A DNA stretch of 64,000 nucleotides from Ostrinia nubilalis (lineage: Eukaryota; Arthropoda; Insecta; Lepidoptera; Crambidae). Shown in pieces: positions 1-13,400 of the stretch (its first letter is position 1; each line of letters starts with the position of its first letter). The notes under the pieces are model-generated. The model ran no database searches, was not told the origin of the DNA, and worked only from the letters and a program-made list of their open reading frames with translations. The position numbers and the translations under genes were made by a program. Location of the stretch: positions 622,501 to 686,500 of the forward strand of contig NC_087112.1 of assembly GCF_963855985.1 (NCBI RefSeq), given 5' to 3'.

Positions 1-339
1 AAATGCAGCTATACTTGCAAGGCGTTACAGACTTTGAAGTGTTTTTTTTACATTGTTTTCAGTTTTTTGTAAAAGATATTCATTTTTTATTTTTCAAATA
101 AGGAATATCTTAAGGTTTTGTAGTAATTTTCATTAAAATAATTAATTTCTACTAACAAATAAACCATATTTTAATTTACTATAAAGCTGGCAATGTGCAC
201 TTAAAGATACATACTATATTTCCAAAAGTACATACCTAAGATTTTTTCTCGTATTTTTTACATGATTTTTACTCATCATAAATCCAATATTTATAGTGTA
301 AATCACAAATATTAACCAAAACCGTCGTTGCCAAGTATA

Positions 340-460
340 GGGTTAATGAGCACCTACGTTCTAAAAGGAACCCCCATGCAAAATTTGAGACTCCTAGCAC
401 TTGTAGTTTCTGAGATTTTGTAATGAGTGAGTCAGTCAGTGGCCTTTTACTTTTGATTGA
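340..460 (+). repeat. Dispersed transposon-tail fragment
   Basis: Contains a segment (AAAATTTGAGACTCCTAG followed by a GAGTGAGTCAGTCAG stretch) that recurs near 21770-21880 and 30340-30445. It is the tail of a short dispersed repeat. The family was not identified. Confidence 0.6.
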
Positions 461-2483
461 AGTCTTTATTCGTTTACCTACATTTTTACCTAAAACTTAA
501 CATGAGATAATAATGTATGTAATTCTCCTAAAATTACCTGCCTCAAAAAATACTTCTATGTAACATCGTTCACTCGGTAACGCACACTTACTTAAATACA
601 AATCCCTACTTATTTTTAAATACATCACACAAGTAAAAGGTATATTGCCCCATGAATTCACCCTCATTTGCATCGGCGAATGTTCGTCACATTACTGCGT
701 CCCGCTCGTCCCGGTGTAATGGAGATACGTGACACGTATCCTGGGACATTTCATGCAATAATCACGAAATGGAGAACAGTGACAAATGGACATATCTAGA
801 ACGAAAATCAGGTTACCCTGCAAAACACAGCTTTTTCGACAAAAAGTAGAAATAATAGTTATAAAATAAAGAATAATCACTTACCTTAAAAACAAATCTG
901 AAGGTAATTGTTGAAGCTGCCACACGTTGAGCCGATGATATGACTGCCAGTCCGATCACCAAACAACATAGTTATTTTAGTTCTGAATTCACCAATCAGT
1001 TCCCCAAAGATATTTCTTGAAAACGAATAACGCGCACACAAAAACTTTGTTATTATAATTTACAGAACACTGCAATTAATTAATACAGAGACGTGTTGTC
1101 CGTGACACGATCCATACCGAACACTCGCGCGCGATAGTACAAATGCGCGACGTTGAATGCAAAATGACGAACTACCCTCTTTCTAGACGTATCGTAGTTG
1201 AAGAAAATAATAAACAGTTACCCACTTTTCTATTAATATTTTTAATAAAAACTTAGTGCAGAGCTCAAATTTATAATCCATTTTTTTCTAACTTTGTCAA
1301 AGTCAAGCCGTTAATTCAAATGTAATTCGTTGTAACCTTTGCCTTTTTCTGTGACAGAGACAAATGGCAATAGGACTGTCATCAAAAACAACTCACTCGC
1401 ACGCACGGCGTTCAAAAGGTTAACAGTTGAGTGACAGCTCGCCACTCGCCGCCTGCGCTGGACAGAGGGCGCTAAAAACAATGCGGCTCGCAGGCATACT
1501 GGTTGGGCCAGGAGGAAGGATTATTCTCTTTTGATAATAATAAATTTTTTCACCACTCACTTCTAACACTGGAACATCAGAATTTACAGCTTGACACCAA
1601 TATAATTAAAATAATGCAGTTGGACACTAGTAACCAGAAGATAATTGAAGTTTACTGTCATATTTGACTATTCTCTACTGCATAGCGGGAGACAAATCAT
1701 GACTAAAAAGCTTTTTCTATATAGGTATACTCGTATTAATGATATAGACACACCACACACCACCGATAAAATGCGGTAGTGTAATATTTCTTCTTAATTT
1801 GGGGCTTTAAGTGAACTCACGTCCCGCTATTTTCAAGGCCCCAGCAGAATGTGTGAGATCATTAATTGAGTGGACACGTGTCCGTGACGCCGTCAGTTTG
1901 TCAGGTGCCGACCTGACATGCGGTGACAACAAACTTAGATTTTCTATATTATTTTAAGAAAGTTTTTACATTAAATTGACTTTTCTTTGGTCTCCCAACA
2001 AACATATCGATGGGAGAATATGACCAACTGACCACGCTATATGATGATAGGTATTATGCCAATATCGTTGTCAAGGTATAAGGTACACTCGTTTAAATAC
2101 TTTAGCTTTGAACCATTACAGACGTTAGATTACTTAATTAAGGATTCAAAAGTTAGTGATACTCGTATTAAATACTAATATCTTATCTTTCATCACAAGT
2201 TGGTCTCACGCACGTTAAAGGCACAGTCTAACTTTCATCATTCCGAGAGTTGAGCACCGATATTGAATAAACTTGGTACAACCCAAGTTGTAAGTTTGCT
2301 ACAATGTCCCAGTATTTGAGTTGTGAGCAGTCGTCACTGAGATTAAAAACTAATTTCCTAGACCGTGGTTGTTTTAAAATAATATCATGGTGTTTGTCTG
2401 GACTTCAAGTTGATGGAAAATGTAATAGAAATGATTCGCCCCAGGATTTTGAATTGAGATTTTCAGATAGAGCGTTCTCATCA
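461..2483. other. Non-genic stretch, nothing convincing
   Basis: No open reading frame or splice-supported exon could be defended here. Positions 1090-1500 are less AT-rich than the surroundings. A possible minus-strand exon at about 880-1010 has a good donor but no start codon in its signal-peptide-like frame (see rejected items). Confidence 0.5.
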
Positions 2484-2640
2484 TCATCATCTCAGCCATA
2501 GGACGTCCACTGCTGAACATAGGCCTCCCCCAAGAAACGTTCTACTACAAAGTGGATCGACGACATGCATCGTAAAGGTAGCAGGAAGGCGCTGGACGCA
2601 GGCCGCTACCAACCGGGCAACATGGAAAGAGCTTTCTCAT
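2484..2640. repeat. Two head-to-head LINE 3'-end fragments
   Basis: The first half (about 2484-2540) is the minus-strand LINE tail with its TCATCATCATCA run and the GACGTCCACTGCTG core. The second half (about 2551-2630) reads on the plus strand as the C-terminal part of the same kind of LINE protein ([17 protein letters not shown]). The two pieces point in opposite directions. Confidence 0.7.
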
Positions 2641-2864
2641 TTTTTACAAAAAACTGGGGGTCATTCACTTGTATCATTGTAGTCAAAATAGTCATACAAA
2701 AATACAGGACATGCGGTCAACAAGCTATCACCGCCAAAATAAATACAATGTTAATTCATGCAGAAATTGAACACATGAACCACAAAAACCACAAAATTAC
2801 AATTACTCAATTAATTTTAAACGTAGGCAAATAAAGTCCCAATCAGATAACTCATAATAAAATT

Positions 2865-2990
2865 ATGTTGACAGCATTGTGTTTCAGCAGTTGGAGGTAA
2901 GATAGCCTTCTGTGGTTGAGGATTCCGGGTGAAGCTCGCTTCAACCTTCGGCCTGATCATCATTTTCCATCAGGTGAAATACAGCAAAGA
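2865..2990 (+). repeat. Fragment of tRNA-derived SINE (tail half)
   Basis: Resembles, in inverted orientation, the non-tRNA half of the SINEs at 40562-40883 and 47272-47523 (GGATTCCGGGTGAAGC and GGCCTGATCATC segments). The tRNA-like head is missing. Confidence 0.55.
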
Positions 2991-3085
2991 ACTCGTCCGT
3001 TGTATGTAAGAAAACTTCATGGCAAGTTCACTAGGATATACCCACAGCAGTCGGCAGAAAAATTCTAGTATTGGTACCTTATGAC

Positions 3086-3310
3086 GTCTTCATCATCATC
3101 ATCATTTCAGCCCCAAGACGTCCACTGCTGAACATAGGCCTCCATCAATGGAATTCCACAATCGCCTGGCTGATAGCAGCCTACATCCAGCACCTTCCTG
3201 CTACCCTTATGAGGTCATCAGTTCATCTTGTGAGTGAACATTCCAGCGTTTTTCGGCTACCTCTTCAGAACCTTGCTGTCCCATCGGCCGTCAGTTCTGC
3301 GTATAGATGA
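3086..3310 (-). repeat. LINE 3'-end relic
   Basis: Starts with (ATC)n and the core GACGTCCACTGCTGAACATA. It then continues as a degenerate antisense copy of the LINE C-terminal coding region, recognisable by comparison with 12419-12735. Confidence 0.7.
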
Positions 3311-4405
3311 CCCACGCTGAACTGTCCCACCAAACTCAATGACAGAGGGGCGCTACCATCGTTCAACTATAAGGTTTCCAACATGGCAAAAATCGGAACC
3401 AGCGATCCGGTATTGACGGTGGCGCCCCACTGTCAATGTCATGGATAGGACTTTAGTTCGTTCACGGATTTGCTGAATGACGTAACTAGCCTGGCTGATA
3501 TTTTCATGGCGAAAATCGTGATTTTATGATTTTTATGAAAACCTACTTGACAGTCAAAACACAGATGCCATAAAACGAATTACGCTCACTTTTCCAAGTC
3601 GAGTAAAAGCCATGGGTTCATTCCAGAAATCCGTTTCGCGCATTTAACTTCAAAATGATCCTAATACCTACTTTTCACATTAGGTCGAAAATCGTACACA
3701 CATTTCATGGTTGAGGTACAGTCAGAGGTAGAAATATGTGTATTAAAATCATAACGTGTTTTCCAATTGGTTGCCTTATGTAGGGCTACAAAAGGATCAC
3801 ACTACATAACTAGACTGATGTATGGTTTATTGTTTTCTTTTCTTAAAATAATATTAATGATTGACAATCAGGGCTCGTTCCCAAGGCAATCCAGCAAAAC
3901 TAGACTTTCGTGTGAACACACAATGTGTGTGATTGAAATACGAATTACAAATCCGAACGGTTTTTTGCAGGACACTGCAAGCAAACGGGATGTTTGTGTG
4001 AACGTTAAAATAAAAACACGTTACTAAAAGGGATCCTGCAAAAAACAGTTCCTGTAAACGGGATGTCTACGTGGGAACAAGCCCTTAGTGGTTTATTACA
4101 ACATCACCTTCTCGGTAGGTACCTCATTTTAACATCCCATGAAGTTTATTTTAAAACTCTAGTGGAGCCTAAAATATTTAAAAATGAGACAAATACAACA
4201 AAAAAATGTAAAAACGAAATAAAGTATCACAAAATGCCATATTTTGTTTAATGGATCCATCATAGATTGTGTACTCAACACACGTGTCAGAACTCAATTA
4301 ATGTCCACATTTTATCGGAGCTGTCACCAATCGTGGTCGCTTTTAATAAACAGGCTTTTCATTCAAAAGTACAGGCGTGCAAATATCCGTTAGTTACTCA
4401 AGTAA
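3311..4405. other. Non-genic stretch, nothing seen
   Basis: Only short reading frames without splice support or recognisable motifs. Confidence 0.5.
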
Positions 4406-4726
4406 ATCCCATCAAAAACAATACTTGTCAAAAAAACCAAGTCTCGCAACTCAGTTGTTCTACGGTAAAAAGTTGTGAGATCCATGTAATACCAAGTCCA
4501 GGCCAGGAAATCTTTAACGTTTTACATAAATATATTGACTTGGCCATCGCACTAAATAATTTAATTTACACGTGTTTTCATGCGATGGCCAAGTCAATAT
4601 ATTTATGTAAAACGTTAAAGATTTCCTGGCCTGGACTTGGTATTACATGGATCTCACAACTTTTTACCGTAGAACAACTGAGTTGCGAGACTTGGTTTTT
4701 TTGACAAGTATTGTTTTTGATGGGAT
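4406..4726. repeat. Perfect palindrome, 146-bp arms
   Basis: The left arm (4406-4551) and right arm (4581-4726) are exact reverse complements by my base-by-base reading, separated by a 29-bp loop. Perfect identity implies a very recent origin or ongoing arm correction. A 145-codon reading frame here (4267-4704) is a by-product of the symmetry. It may be a foldback transposon or a template-switch product. Confidence 0.95.
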
Positions 4727-4937
4727 CTCATTTCTTTTTGTATTTTGTAGACAGCAGTTATGTATCTAGAAAACTGGACCGAAATTGAAAAATTTTACTC
4801 GACTTGGCGGTTGCACTACCGTGCCCCCAAATCTCATTTCTTTTTGTATTTTGTAGACAGCAGTTATGTATCTAGAAAACTGGACCGAAATTGAAAAATT
4901 TTACTTGACTTGGCGGTTGCACTACCGTGCCCCCAAA
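4726..4937 (+). repeat. 106-bp tandem duplication abutting the palindrome
   Basis: Two head-to-tail units (4726-4831 and 4832-4937) differ at about one base (TACTCGACTT versus TACTTGACTT). Unit 1 begins at the palindrome's last base. A diverged relative of the unit's end (CCGTGCCCCCA) recurs near 5275. Confidence 0.9.
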
Positions 4938-7900
4938 TATTTTAGTTTTTCCTTGATTCATACACCAAACACTACTTATATTCTAAATTTGAAGCTTCTA
5001 GGTCTGCTAGAAGTGCCTTAGAATTTTGATGATCGGTGAGTCAGTGAGTGACAAAATTAAGAAACTTTGACCCGTTATAATTCTTAAACTACTGGTTCAA
5101 ATTGAATGAAATTTGAAATATACCGTGTCTTTACAATGCCTGCATCGTTACTGAAAATTCAGTCTTCTAGTTTTATCCACAACGAAGTTACAGGGGGTCG
5201 AAAATGGCCTGAATTGCTTCGAGAAAAGGATGGTACGGCCGTGCCGCTTTTTTGCTCGACTTGGTGGGGGCACTGCCGTGCCCCCAGATTACATAACATT
5301 TAGGTATGGTTATAGGTATATTCATTCGCAGAAGCTGAGTAGTTGTTGTCTACGGTGTTATTTATTAGTTACTTCTTAGCAACAGCTCGCTTTATTGTCT
5401 CGAAACTTTAGTAGGGCTTATCTAGGGATCCATGAATTTTTTTGTAAAATTTTCATGACCAACTTCTTTGAGACGAAGTTTTGTATTTTGAAATAAGTTT
5501 ATAGTATCATCATCATCAACAACCCTTTACAGTCCACTGCTGGACTATCATGAGCCTCCTCCACTATAGTGGAGGGTTTTGCCATAATAATAAGTTTATA
5601 GTATAGTATCATTTTATTATAATTTCAGCTGACTGTACCAACAATATTTCAGATCTCGCTAAAAGTTCTGCTAACGGTTGTACTTTTTTAAACCGGCCCG
5701 GTCGTTTGCGATAAATCAAATAAATCGCCCGCATCCACGGTTTTGGAGTTGCTCTTAACACAATTAATATGTGCAACGCCCTCTCTGGAAACAGAATGGC
5801 GAACAATTTACGCACAGTGTCGATAGATGGCGGTGGGAGATAATTAAATCGCGAGGTAAATGATTACCTGCGTTGAGAGGTGATGAGTGATGTTTGTGAT
5901 TAGGAGAAATTAATATTGTAGGAGCATTAAATCATTTTAGTGAACTGCAGTACACAGCTAGACGTATATCTAATCTGAGGATTGTCAAAGAACTTGGTTT
6001 CTTGATATTTTCATTCGGGCACTGTTTAATAGACTATCTTTGCGGTAAAAAGGAGTCGTATCCTAAAAGATTTTTATATTAAGGAGTCGTATCATCGTAA
6101 TTTGGTATAGGTGTTATTAAGCTTCATCAAAATTTAAAGTAGAGTGAAGTAGGTGCTTTGTACTTTCCATGGAAACAATAAGTATTACGTACAAATCTTA
6201 TGTATTTCGGAGAGTTCACAACATTCACGAATAGGTACATCTTGTTTTCCAAACTCCCACAAACTTTGCTTCCCAGAAAGTTTACTAATTTTCTGAATTT
6301 AGAGTTTTCTAAATCTGTAGGAAACCTCATCCACATCTGAGTTTGTCCAATTACTAAAGTTGGGAACATTGGAAATCTTTAGTTTGACCTAAATTTCGAT
6401 CCATACACCGATGTGTGTTGAATACTTAGTCGTGTGGGCAACATTATGGCATCATTGTGTTTAAATTGCGTCATGGTTAGTTTTCATGTAATTCATTGCA
6501 CAGAGAGCTTCTTCTTTTCATCATCATCAGGGCTCTCGCGGAAGACCAGTTTCTTGACCTTACGAGCATGCCATGATTAATACTGAGCGGGAGCCTATTG
6601 ACGCAGTGGCCCACTATTTTCTATATGTATTCGTTTTGTGTTATTATTGTTTATAATAATTTGTGCTTACCTACTGTGATCAATAAAATCTATTCTATTC
6701 ATCATCATTTCCTTCTTCTTCGTTAGCTCAAGAATTCCTGCTGAGTTACTATTTAAAATGACAGTTGAAACCATGTTTTCCAGCGTGCTGCATTTTCTCT
6801 AAGTAAGGTACTAAACACCCTTATTGTTCGCTCGGTCTTAAACAGGGTAATCTTGTTTCAAATGCGTCTCTTCCGCTGTGCATTGATTTTTATTTATCAA
6901 AACATTTTGCTAAGCCAATTTCTTCCAAAAATGTCCTACCATTTACAATTCTTCCTCAAATCCAAGATTTATCGAGTCGACGGATCCATTATAGAATCTC
7001 TCGAGTCATTTAATTCGGCAAAAATCTTTATTAGAATTCGAAGAGGCAGAAGTATGCATTAAAACAGATATTGTTTCGCTGCGGCGTATTTCCCTAGGGA
7101 CTCTGTGCAAAGATGAGGTATGGAACAGATACACCGAACGAAATATTCAAATATTTGCCATAATATTCAACAGCTTGAAGTAAATATATAAATGATAGAT
7201 GTATAATACATAAAGCGTAGGTTTACTTACGTTTATAACATTTTACTACACATTTTCTTCAACACCAAAAATCTAATTGTAAAGTTTTACTCGTAGGTAG
7301 CCAAATTATTACTACTTTATTTATTACCAAATCCAACTGTACAGTACTTTAGTCGCCTTGAAATTAAATCGGCAACAGAATAAAATTTATTATTGTTTAG
7401 AAATTTACATTTTGACTGCAAAAAGTATGCTGCCGTCACTGGACAACCTCGGCAACCTGGCAGTTGTCACCTCTTGCTCTTTAAATGGTTCTTGAAACGT
7501 TTGAAGATTCGCCGCCAGATATTCCTAGTTTCCTGCCTAACATCTGCCCGAAACAGGCCACTGGCTAAATTAAAACTCCCCATAACGACCACCTCATCGG
7601 GGACGACGCTCTTTTCATTAATATCCCTTGCTTTATTACTTTCGATTCTCATTCCGATGGAATTATTATTTCTTACTTTTTGTTTTCTTTTGATATTTTT
7701 AATTGATAGGAATATTGTGTTTACTTTGTACATTGTAGGGCTTCTTTCTTTGGTTACATTAAAAAAATTAACAGCACGTTAACCTTCTCACAAGATTTGC
7801 TCAATAATATTAACAATAATGTCCAAAACAATTTTGTCTTTACTAATGAAGAAAGACTTAGTAATACATTATCTCCAAAATATTATGATAAATTAAACAT

Positions 7901-9191
7901 TCAGACGGTGATCCTGGTGACCAGTCAGGACAGCAAGGGTCATACTTTAAGTTTGCTAAAACATCAATATTTTCATTTTCTCCCACTAAAACTCACTGAA
8001 GTCCACTGCAAACAGTGCGAAATCCTTAAAATTTGTTGACACTCTTCACAAGTCATCCACACATTACATAAAATTCAAAGAGATGAAAAAACCGTGGATC
8101 TAAAATAGGCCTAAATAAACAAGTGATTTTAACGGTCCTTTTGCAGAGATCAAATATTTGCGTGTCTGGAGGGCTGGAGTAATTTCTCAAGTTAACCAAA
8201 CAGCGATCAGAAGTTGATTTTTCTTATTACACATCAGCCATTCACATATTCAGGTCTTCACGCGGCCTTGAGCACAACACATGCGGGAATAGTGGCGGGA
8301 CACACGCGGTGCCATCACGCACGGGCACGCGGGTCTCCCGCGGCACGAGTAGTCATCATCATCAGATAGTATCCATTCCAGGAGGAAGACTTTAATGGGT
8401 TACTAAGTAACTTTATCAAAAAAATCATAGTTTTCATAAATTAGAGCAAAAAGCGAAAAAAGTCCTAGAATATCGCAGTTACTTGGATTGTCTCCCAAAA
8501 GTTACACACCAACTGGGATAGAGCAAACTCGAATTAAACGTACCTATTTAGGACGAAAATAAATAAACATACCTTGCTGGAAATTAATTCTTCGTAAAAA
8601 TCCAATTTCATTAGCCTATTCCGACATTTAGGTGCGATAATTTGAGATCCTCAGATTTTTTTCCAACCGTAATATACCTACTTTATGTAGTTTAGGGAGC
8701 TCGCGGACTACTCGTATAACGCTAACGTTAATCAGCTCAAAATGAAGTAACTAAATGCAAAAGAAACGCCGGCACGAAGTGATTACGAAATTACAACTGT
8801 CATTAGATTTTATACGAATAACTTGTGTGATAAGCGTTTGAAAAACGCGTCGGTCCCGTCCACAATACCGGCTCGTGTGTCCCCAACAAGTTTCTCGTTG
8901 AACATTCCGCGCGAGTCCAGCGGAGTGTTTTCCGAGCGTTTTCGCCCAAACGTAAGGCATCCACTTGGTATGCGCGAAGTCATAGCTCGGGGAGGACAGA
9001 CATATCATTTGGAATACCAAAGAGCGAGCTTGTTGCGTCATAAATCATATTGTGATCGAGCTCAAACAAATATGATTTTTGTTATTAAAACTAGACATAG
9101 TTAAGTAAAAAAGAAAAACTATTGGTATTATTTTTATTATCATAGATTAATAATCGACCTAAACTAAAATAACGTACGCCGGTGTGTAACT
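4938..9191. other. Mostly unassigned, AT-rich
   Basis: Contains a transposon-tail-like stretch at about 4950-5110, and a TCATCATCATCA-bearing repeat tail at about 5500-5580. The overlapping opposite-strand reading frames at 7393-7782 (129 codons) and 7467-7733 (88 codons) match nothing I recognise. No splice-supported gene was found. Confidence 0.45.
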
Positions 9192-9314
9192 TAGGCTCAG
9201 TTGCACCACCTAACTTTAACGGTAACTATGGCAATAACCGGTGCTTTTTGTATGGAGTTTGACAGATTTTTGACGTTTATCAAAGTTAAAGTAAGATGGT
9301 GCAACCCAGCCTTA
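9192..9314. mobile_element. MITE, about 123 bp
   Basis: The ends are imperfect inverted repeats: TAGGCTCAGTTGCACCACC opposite the complement of GGTGCAACCCAGCCTTA. A second, well-preserved copy lies at 32482-32604. It has no coding capacity. Confidence 0.85.
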
Positions 9315-9454
9315 GATGATGACTTCAAAACTTATTTTCTCTAGAAAATAAAAAATACAATATAGAGGCAAATGCAAATCTGATAAAAGATATTTTTTTA
9401 TCACCAGGTCAGCATATTATTACGCTCGACATTGGCAAAACCAGAGTGCTTCAA

Positions 9455-9690
9455 ATCAAATACACGAATTTACGGCCATTACAGAGACAGCGGGCGGGGC
9501 ACATAGCTCGTAGAGCTATTATGGCCGTTGGGGCAGAAAAATTCTCAAGTGGTGGCCACGGGCCAGAGAACGTAGTGTAGACAGACCTCACACTAAGAGA
9601 AGATCTGTCCTGTCCCAACGCAGGACTTGTCATTGAGGAAATCCTTGGAGGAGGCCTTTGTCCAGCAGCTGACGTAATTTGGCTGAATCA
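9455..9690 (+). repeat. Degenerate LINE C-terminal fragment
   Basis: Reads on the plus strand as a decayed version of the LINE C-terminus seen intact at 12443-12730. Recognisable parts are the AGHIARRA and GGAGGCCTTTGTCCAGCAG segments. Confidence 0.75.
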
Positions 9691-10407
9691 TACGACCATT
9701 AAATATATTTTTTACTGTACAATCAAGTTGAAGAAGCCTGGCTGTATTCGTTTAGCTGCATCCTAGGGCTGGCTCCCGCATGCAGGGCGTCGTCTGTATG
9801 ATTTATTTACAGCGCGCGCGTGATGTCTTGCTCTTGTGTAACAGATCTGTTGTGATTTGACAACGGGGGGATTGTATCAAGGATGTTTAAGGATATAAGG
9901 GTTATATTACCAGCTGCTAGATACACCTAAACCCATTTGTGAAAAACTGATAAGCTCACGACCTTTCGTTAGGTGTCTATTCTAATCATTGAGTTAAACG
10001 CGTTGGACATTTTGTTACTCATGAACCTATTGGCACAAAAGTAATGCCTAATCAGTAAATTTTCTGATCATAATCGTTTAAGAGGGTCTTTATCACTCGT
10101 CACTCTTGAGGAACGGCCAAGGCAAACCATTTAGATAAAAGTGTGGAAAACTTAAGGATTCACACAACGTTATTACAATGAGAATTTCGATGCGATCATT
10201 GAGTCAGCAGTGGAACAATAATTTAAGTTAATCAATCATAAAATATATTGCGGGGGGCATGACAGTACCAATTGCCGATGTGACAGTTAAGGGGCCAGAT
10301 CCCCTCTAAAAAATTATCGATACGCCAATGATCAATCATCAATGACAACTTACAACCGTAACCTCAAACTATAGGCAAAAGAAAAACAACCACTTACTTC
10401 CAAAGCC
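9691..10407. other. Downstream of protease gene, nothing seen
   Basis: No exon, RNA gene or repeat was recognised. Confidence 0.4.
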
Positions 10408-10413
10408 TTTATT
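10408..10413 (-). promoter_or_regulatory. Polyadenylation signal of the protease gene
   Basis: AATAAA on the minus strand, about ten bases past the protease stop codon, so the 3' UTR is expected to be very short. Confidence 0.7.
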
Positions 10414-10423
10414 GATCAAACCC

Positions 10424-13400
10424 TCACAGCGGCAGCGTGGTGACGCTGCGGATCCAGTCGCGGACCTGCGGCACGTTGCTGTACACCCCTGGCTGGTCCT
10501 TTTGAGCGCAGCCCACCCCGAAGGACACCAGGCCGATCAGCTTGCCGTTGTGCACCGCTGGACCCCCGGAGTCTCCCTAGAGGATGAAAGATTCATCATC
10601 ATCATCATTTTCAGCCATAGGACGTCCACTGCTGCACATAGGCCTCCCTCAATGATTTCCACAATGATGAAAGATTGCCATGGGTTTGTTCTCAGTGCTT
10701 TGGCCACAACGTGTGTAAAAGGCTCGTTTTAACCTGCCTGAAAGCCATGGGAATATGATTGGTATCGCACTGCTTTGATCTTTGTCAATGTGAAGGAAAA
10801 AAGAAAGAAGCTTTGACTTTTTTCTTCTACCTCCTCAGTTATGAAACTTATCTGTTCTATTTCTTAAATAGCTGGAGTCCAACTTGACCTTAATTAAAAA
10901 TACATGAAACAGTACAAGTTCGAAATGATGATGATGCTAACCTGACAAGAGTCCTTGGTCCCGTTAATGAATCCGGCGCAGAACATTGTAGGGCTGATGG
11001 TGCGGTAGTTCTGGTTGGGGAGGGCCGAGCACTGGTCATGCGACATGAAGACTCTTACAATATGTGGCGTTTTGTTCTATTCATGGAAGATTCTAGAACC
11101 GAACAGTACTAGAGTGATGCTAACCTGACAAGAGTCTTTTGTCCCGTTGATGAAGCCGGCGCAGAACATTCTAGGGCTGATGGTCCGGTAGTTCTGGTTG
11201 GGGAGGGACACGCACTGGTCGTGCGACATGATGGGCACGTACACCCGCCGGAGAATCTCTTGCATGTGACGTTCCTGGAAGATCATGTGGATTTTACTAA
11301 AGGTCTAGCGTTTAACTCAGTGCCTGTGGTATGGGAGCGGCATGAGAGAGGTAACACTGACAAAGTTATGACGTGACAGGGAATACAAATCTGAGGTCTC
11401 GCTGACCTTTGGCCGTCACAAAATCACGCACTAATGTGCAGAAGTCTACCCACTAATGTGAAACGGATGCATGAACTGCATTTTTTACTTTATGTAAGCT
11501 AACATTTATTTTTGAGCAATTAAAGTGCAATTAAGTTTAAAGGATGGAATCATCATTCACTATTGAATTTATTTGAAACTAGCTGACCCGGCGAACTTTG
11601 TTCCGCCTTAATGGCAATAAATAAGCAGATTTTTTTTTTATTTCGAACGGGATAAAAAGTATCCTATGTCCTTCTCCTGGCTCTAAACTACCTCCCTGAC
11701 AATTTTCAGCTAAATCGGTTCAGCCGTTCTTGAGTTATAAGTGGAGTAACTAACACGACTTTCTTTTATATATATATATAGATTATACTTTAATTTTTAA
11801 CCCAAACATTTTCTATCAGAGAATCGTACCAAGTACTGTACCGTATTTTTCAAAACCTAACAAAAGAAATACTTTGTTTTATACCGTATTTTAGACTTAG
11901 CAAGTTCCACGAAAGGCTACTGTAAAAAGGACAGGGGTCTAAATTAACATTAATTGTATCGAGTTCTCCGAAGCCCTTTAGTACGTAGTTCCAGTATTTT
12001 CCGTAGTTTCGACAATTAAGTTTAATCTCTGACCTAATTGAATGTGAAAATTGTGAAATGCTATTTGCATAAAATGTAAATTGTAGTACCTATTTGATTT
12101 TAAAATTTTAATGTGATTCTTTACACGTGCATCCAAGCGAATTCTTCAACAAGGAAGTGAATTCTGACGAGTGCAACGTTACTTAAGTGAACTCTGAGGC
12201 TAAGTCACATGAGGCCTCATGGGTATCCTTTACTAAAAAAGATGATGATGATGTTTCCAACCAAACACTATTGCGATCACTTCGAGTTCTAGTCGAATTG
12301 AATGTGATCTAGTCAGTATTCATGCACAATGGGGGCATATGACACACCATCTAATAGTGTTCATTAGGCAATAATAATATTTGGGTGGATTTTCTTCCGT
12401 ATATCTCACCTAAGCTCTAGTTCGTTCGTTCGTTCGTTCGTTTCAGCCGAAAGACGTCCACTGCTGGACAAAGGCCTCCCCCAAGGATTTCCACAAAGAC
12501 CGGTCCTGCGCCGCTCGCATCCAGGCACCTCCCGTGACCTTCACCAGATCGTCGGTCCAGCTAGTGGGAGGCCTGCCCACGCTACGTCTTCCGGCTCGTG
12601 GTCGCCACTCAAGAACTTTCCTGCCCCAGCGGCCATCAGCTCTACGAGCTATGTGCACCGCCCACTGCCACTTGATTCTGCGGGCTATGTCAGTCACTCT
12701 GGGTCTCCCACGGATCTCCTCAGGCCTCAAGCTCTAGTACAGAGTTTTTATTTCACTATCTCTCACCTTAGCCCTAGTATACCCCCATCCGCTAACAGAC
12801 ACCACAGCCCCCGGCGTGACTTCCTCCACATTCCCGATCGCAATGGGCCTGGAGCTGGGCGTCACCGGGACCGGCGTCTCCAGCAGCACCAGCTGGTAGT
12901 CGAAGTCTTGAGGGTGTATCTTGTTTTCGTCGTCCCAGCGGGGGTGGATGAAGTGCGCGCAGACCTTGTAGCGGGTGGCTTGGCTGCGGCGAGTGGCGCC
13001 GGCTAGGACGAACTTCTCTTTATCCCTGTGAAAATAGAAGTGGTTTTATTTTGCACGTTTTTTTTTTTTATGCATAACAAGGCAGGTATTTGACCACAAT
13101 CGCACCTGATGTTAAGTGGGATCAGTATTTTAAATAAGCATATTGTGGTAGGAGGCTGCGTACCGGAAAACGCAGCGTGGGACGTCCACCCATAAGGACC
13201 GACGACATCATAAAGGTAGCAGGAAGGCACTGGACGCAGGTTACCAATCGATTAATATGGAAATCACTGGGGGAGGCCTATGTTCAGCAGTGGACGTCCT
13301 ATGGCTGAAATGATGATGATGATATTGTGATAGATAGTTATAATGTTGAGGTGATAAACTCTTCGTATTCTATTGTATGGGTTGGGTTAAATTGCAAAAA

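Noticed and set aside
880..1010. Possible minus-strand first exon with a signal-peptide-like frame (LVIGLAVISSAQRVAAS) and good donor
   Set aside because: The frame has no ATG and an upstream stop; the ATG present nearby is in another frame and soon terminates.
4267..4704. 145-codon open reading frame
   Set aside because: It lies almost entirely in the perfect palindrome; the two halves of the protein are produced by the inverted arms, and there is no motif or splice support.
7393..7782. 129-codon frame with an overlapping 88-codon frame on the other strand
   Set aside because: No recognisable domain, no splice or promoter context; the hydrophobic run follows from T-rich sequence. Kept only as an open possibility.
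8751..9104. Overlapping 93- and 96-codon frames on opposite strands
   Set aside because: No conserved motif, no splice sites that extend them, and mutually exclusive readings of the same segment.
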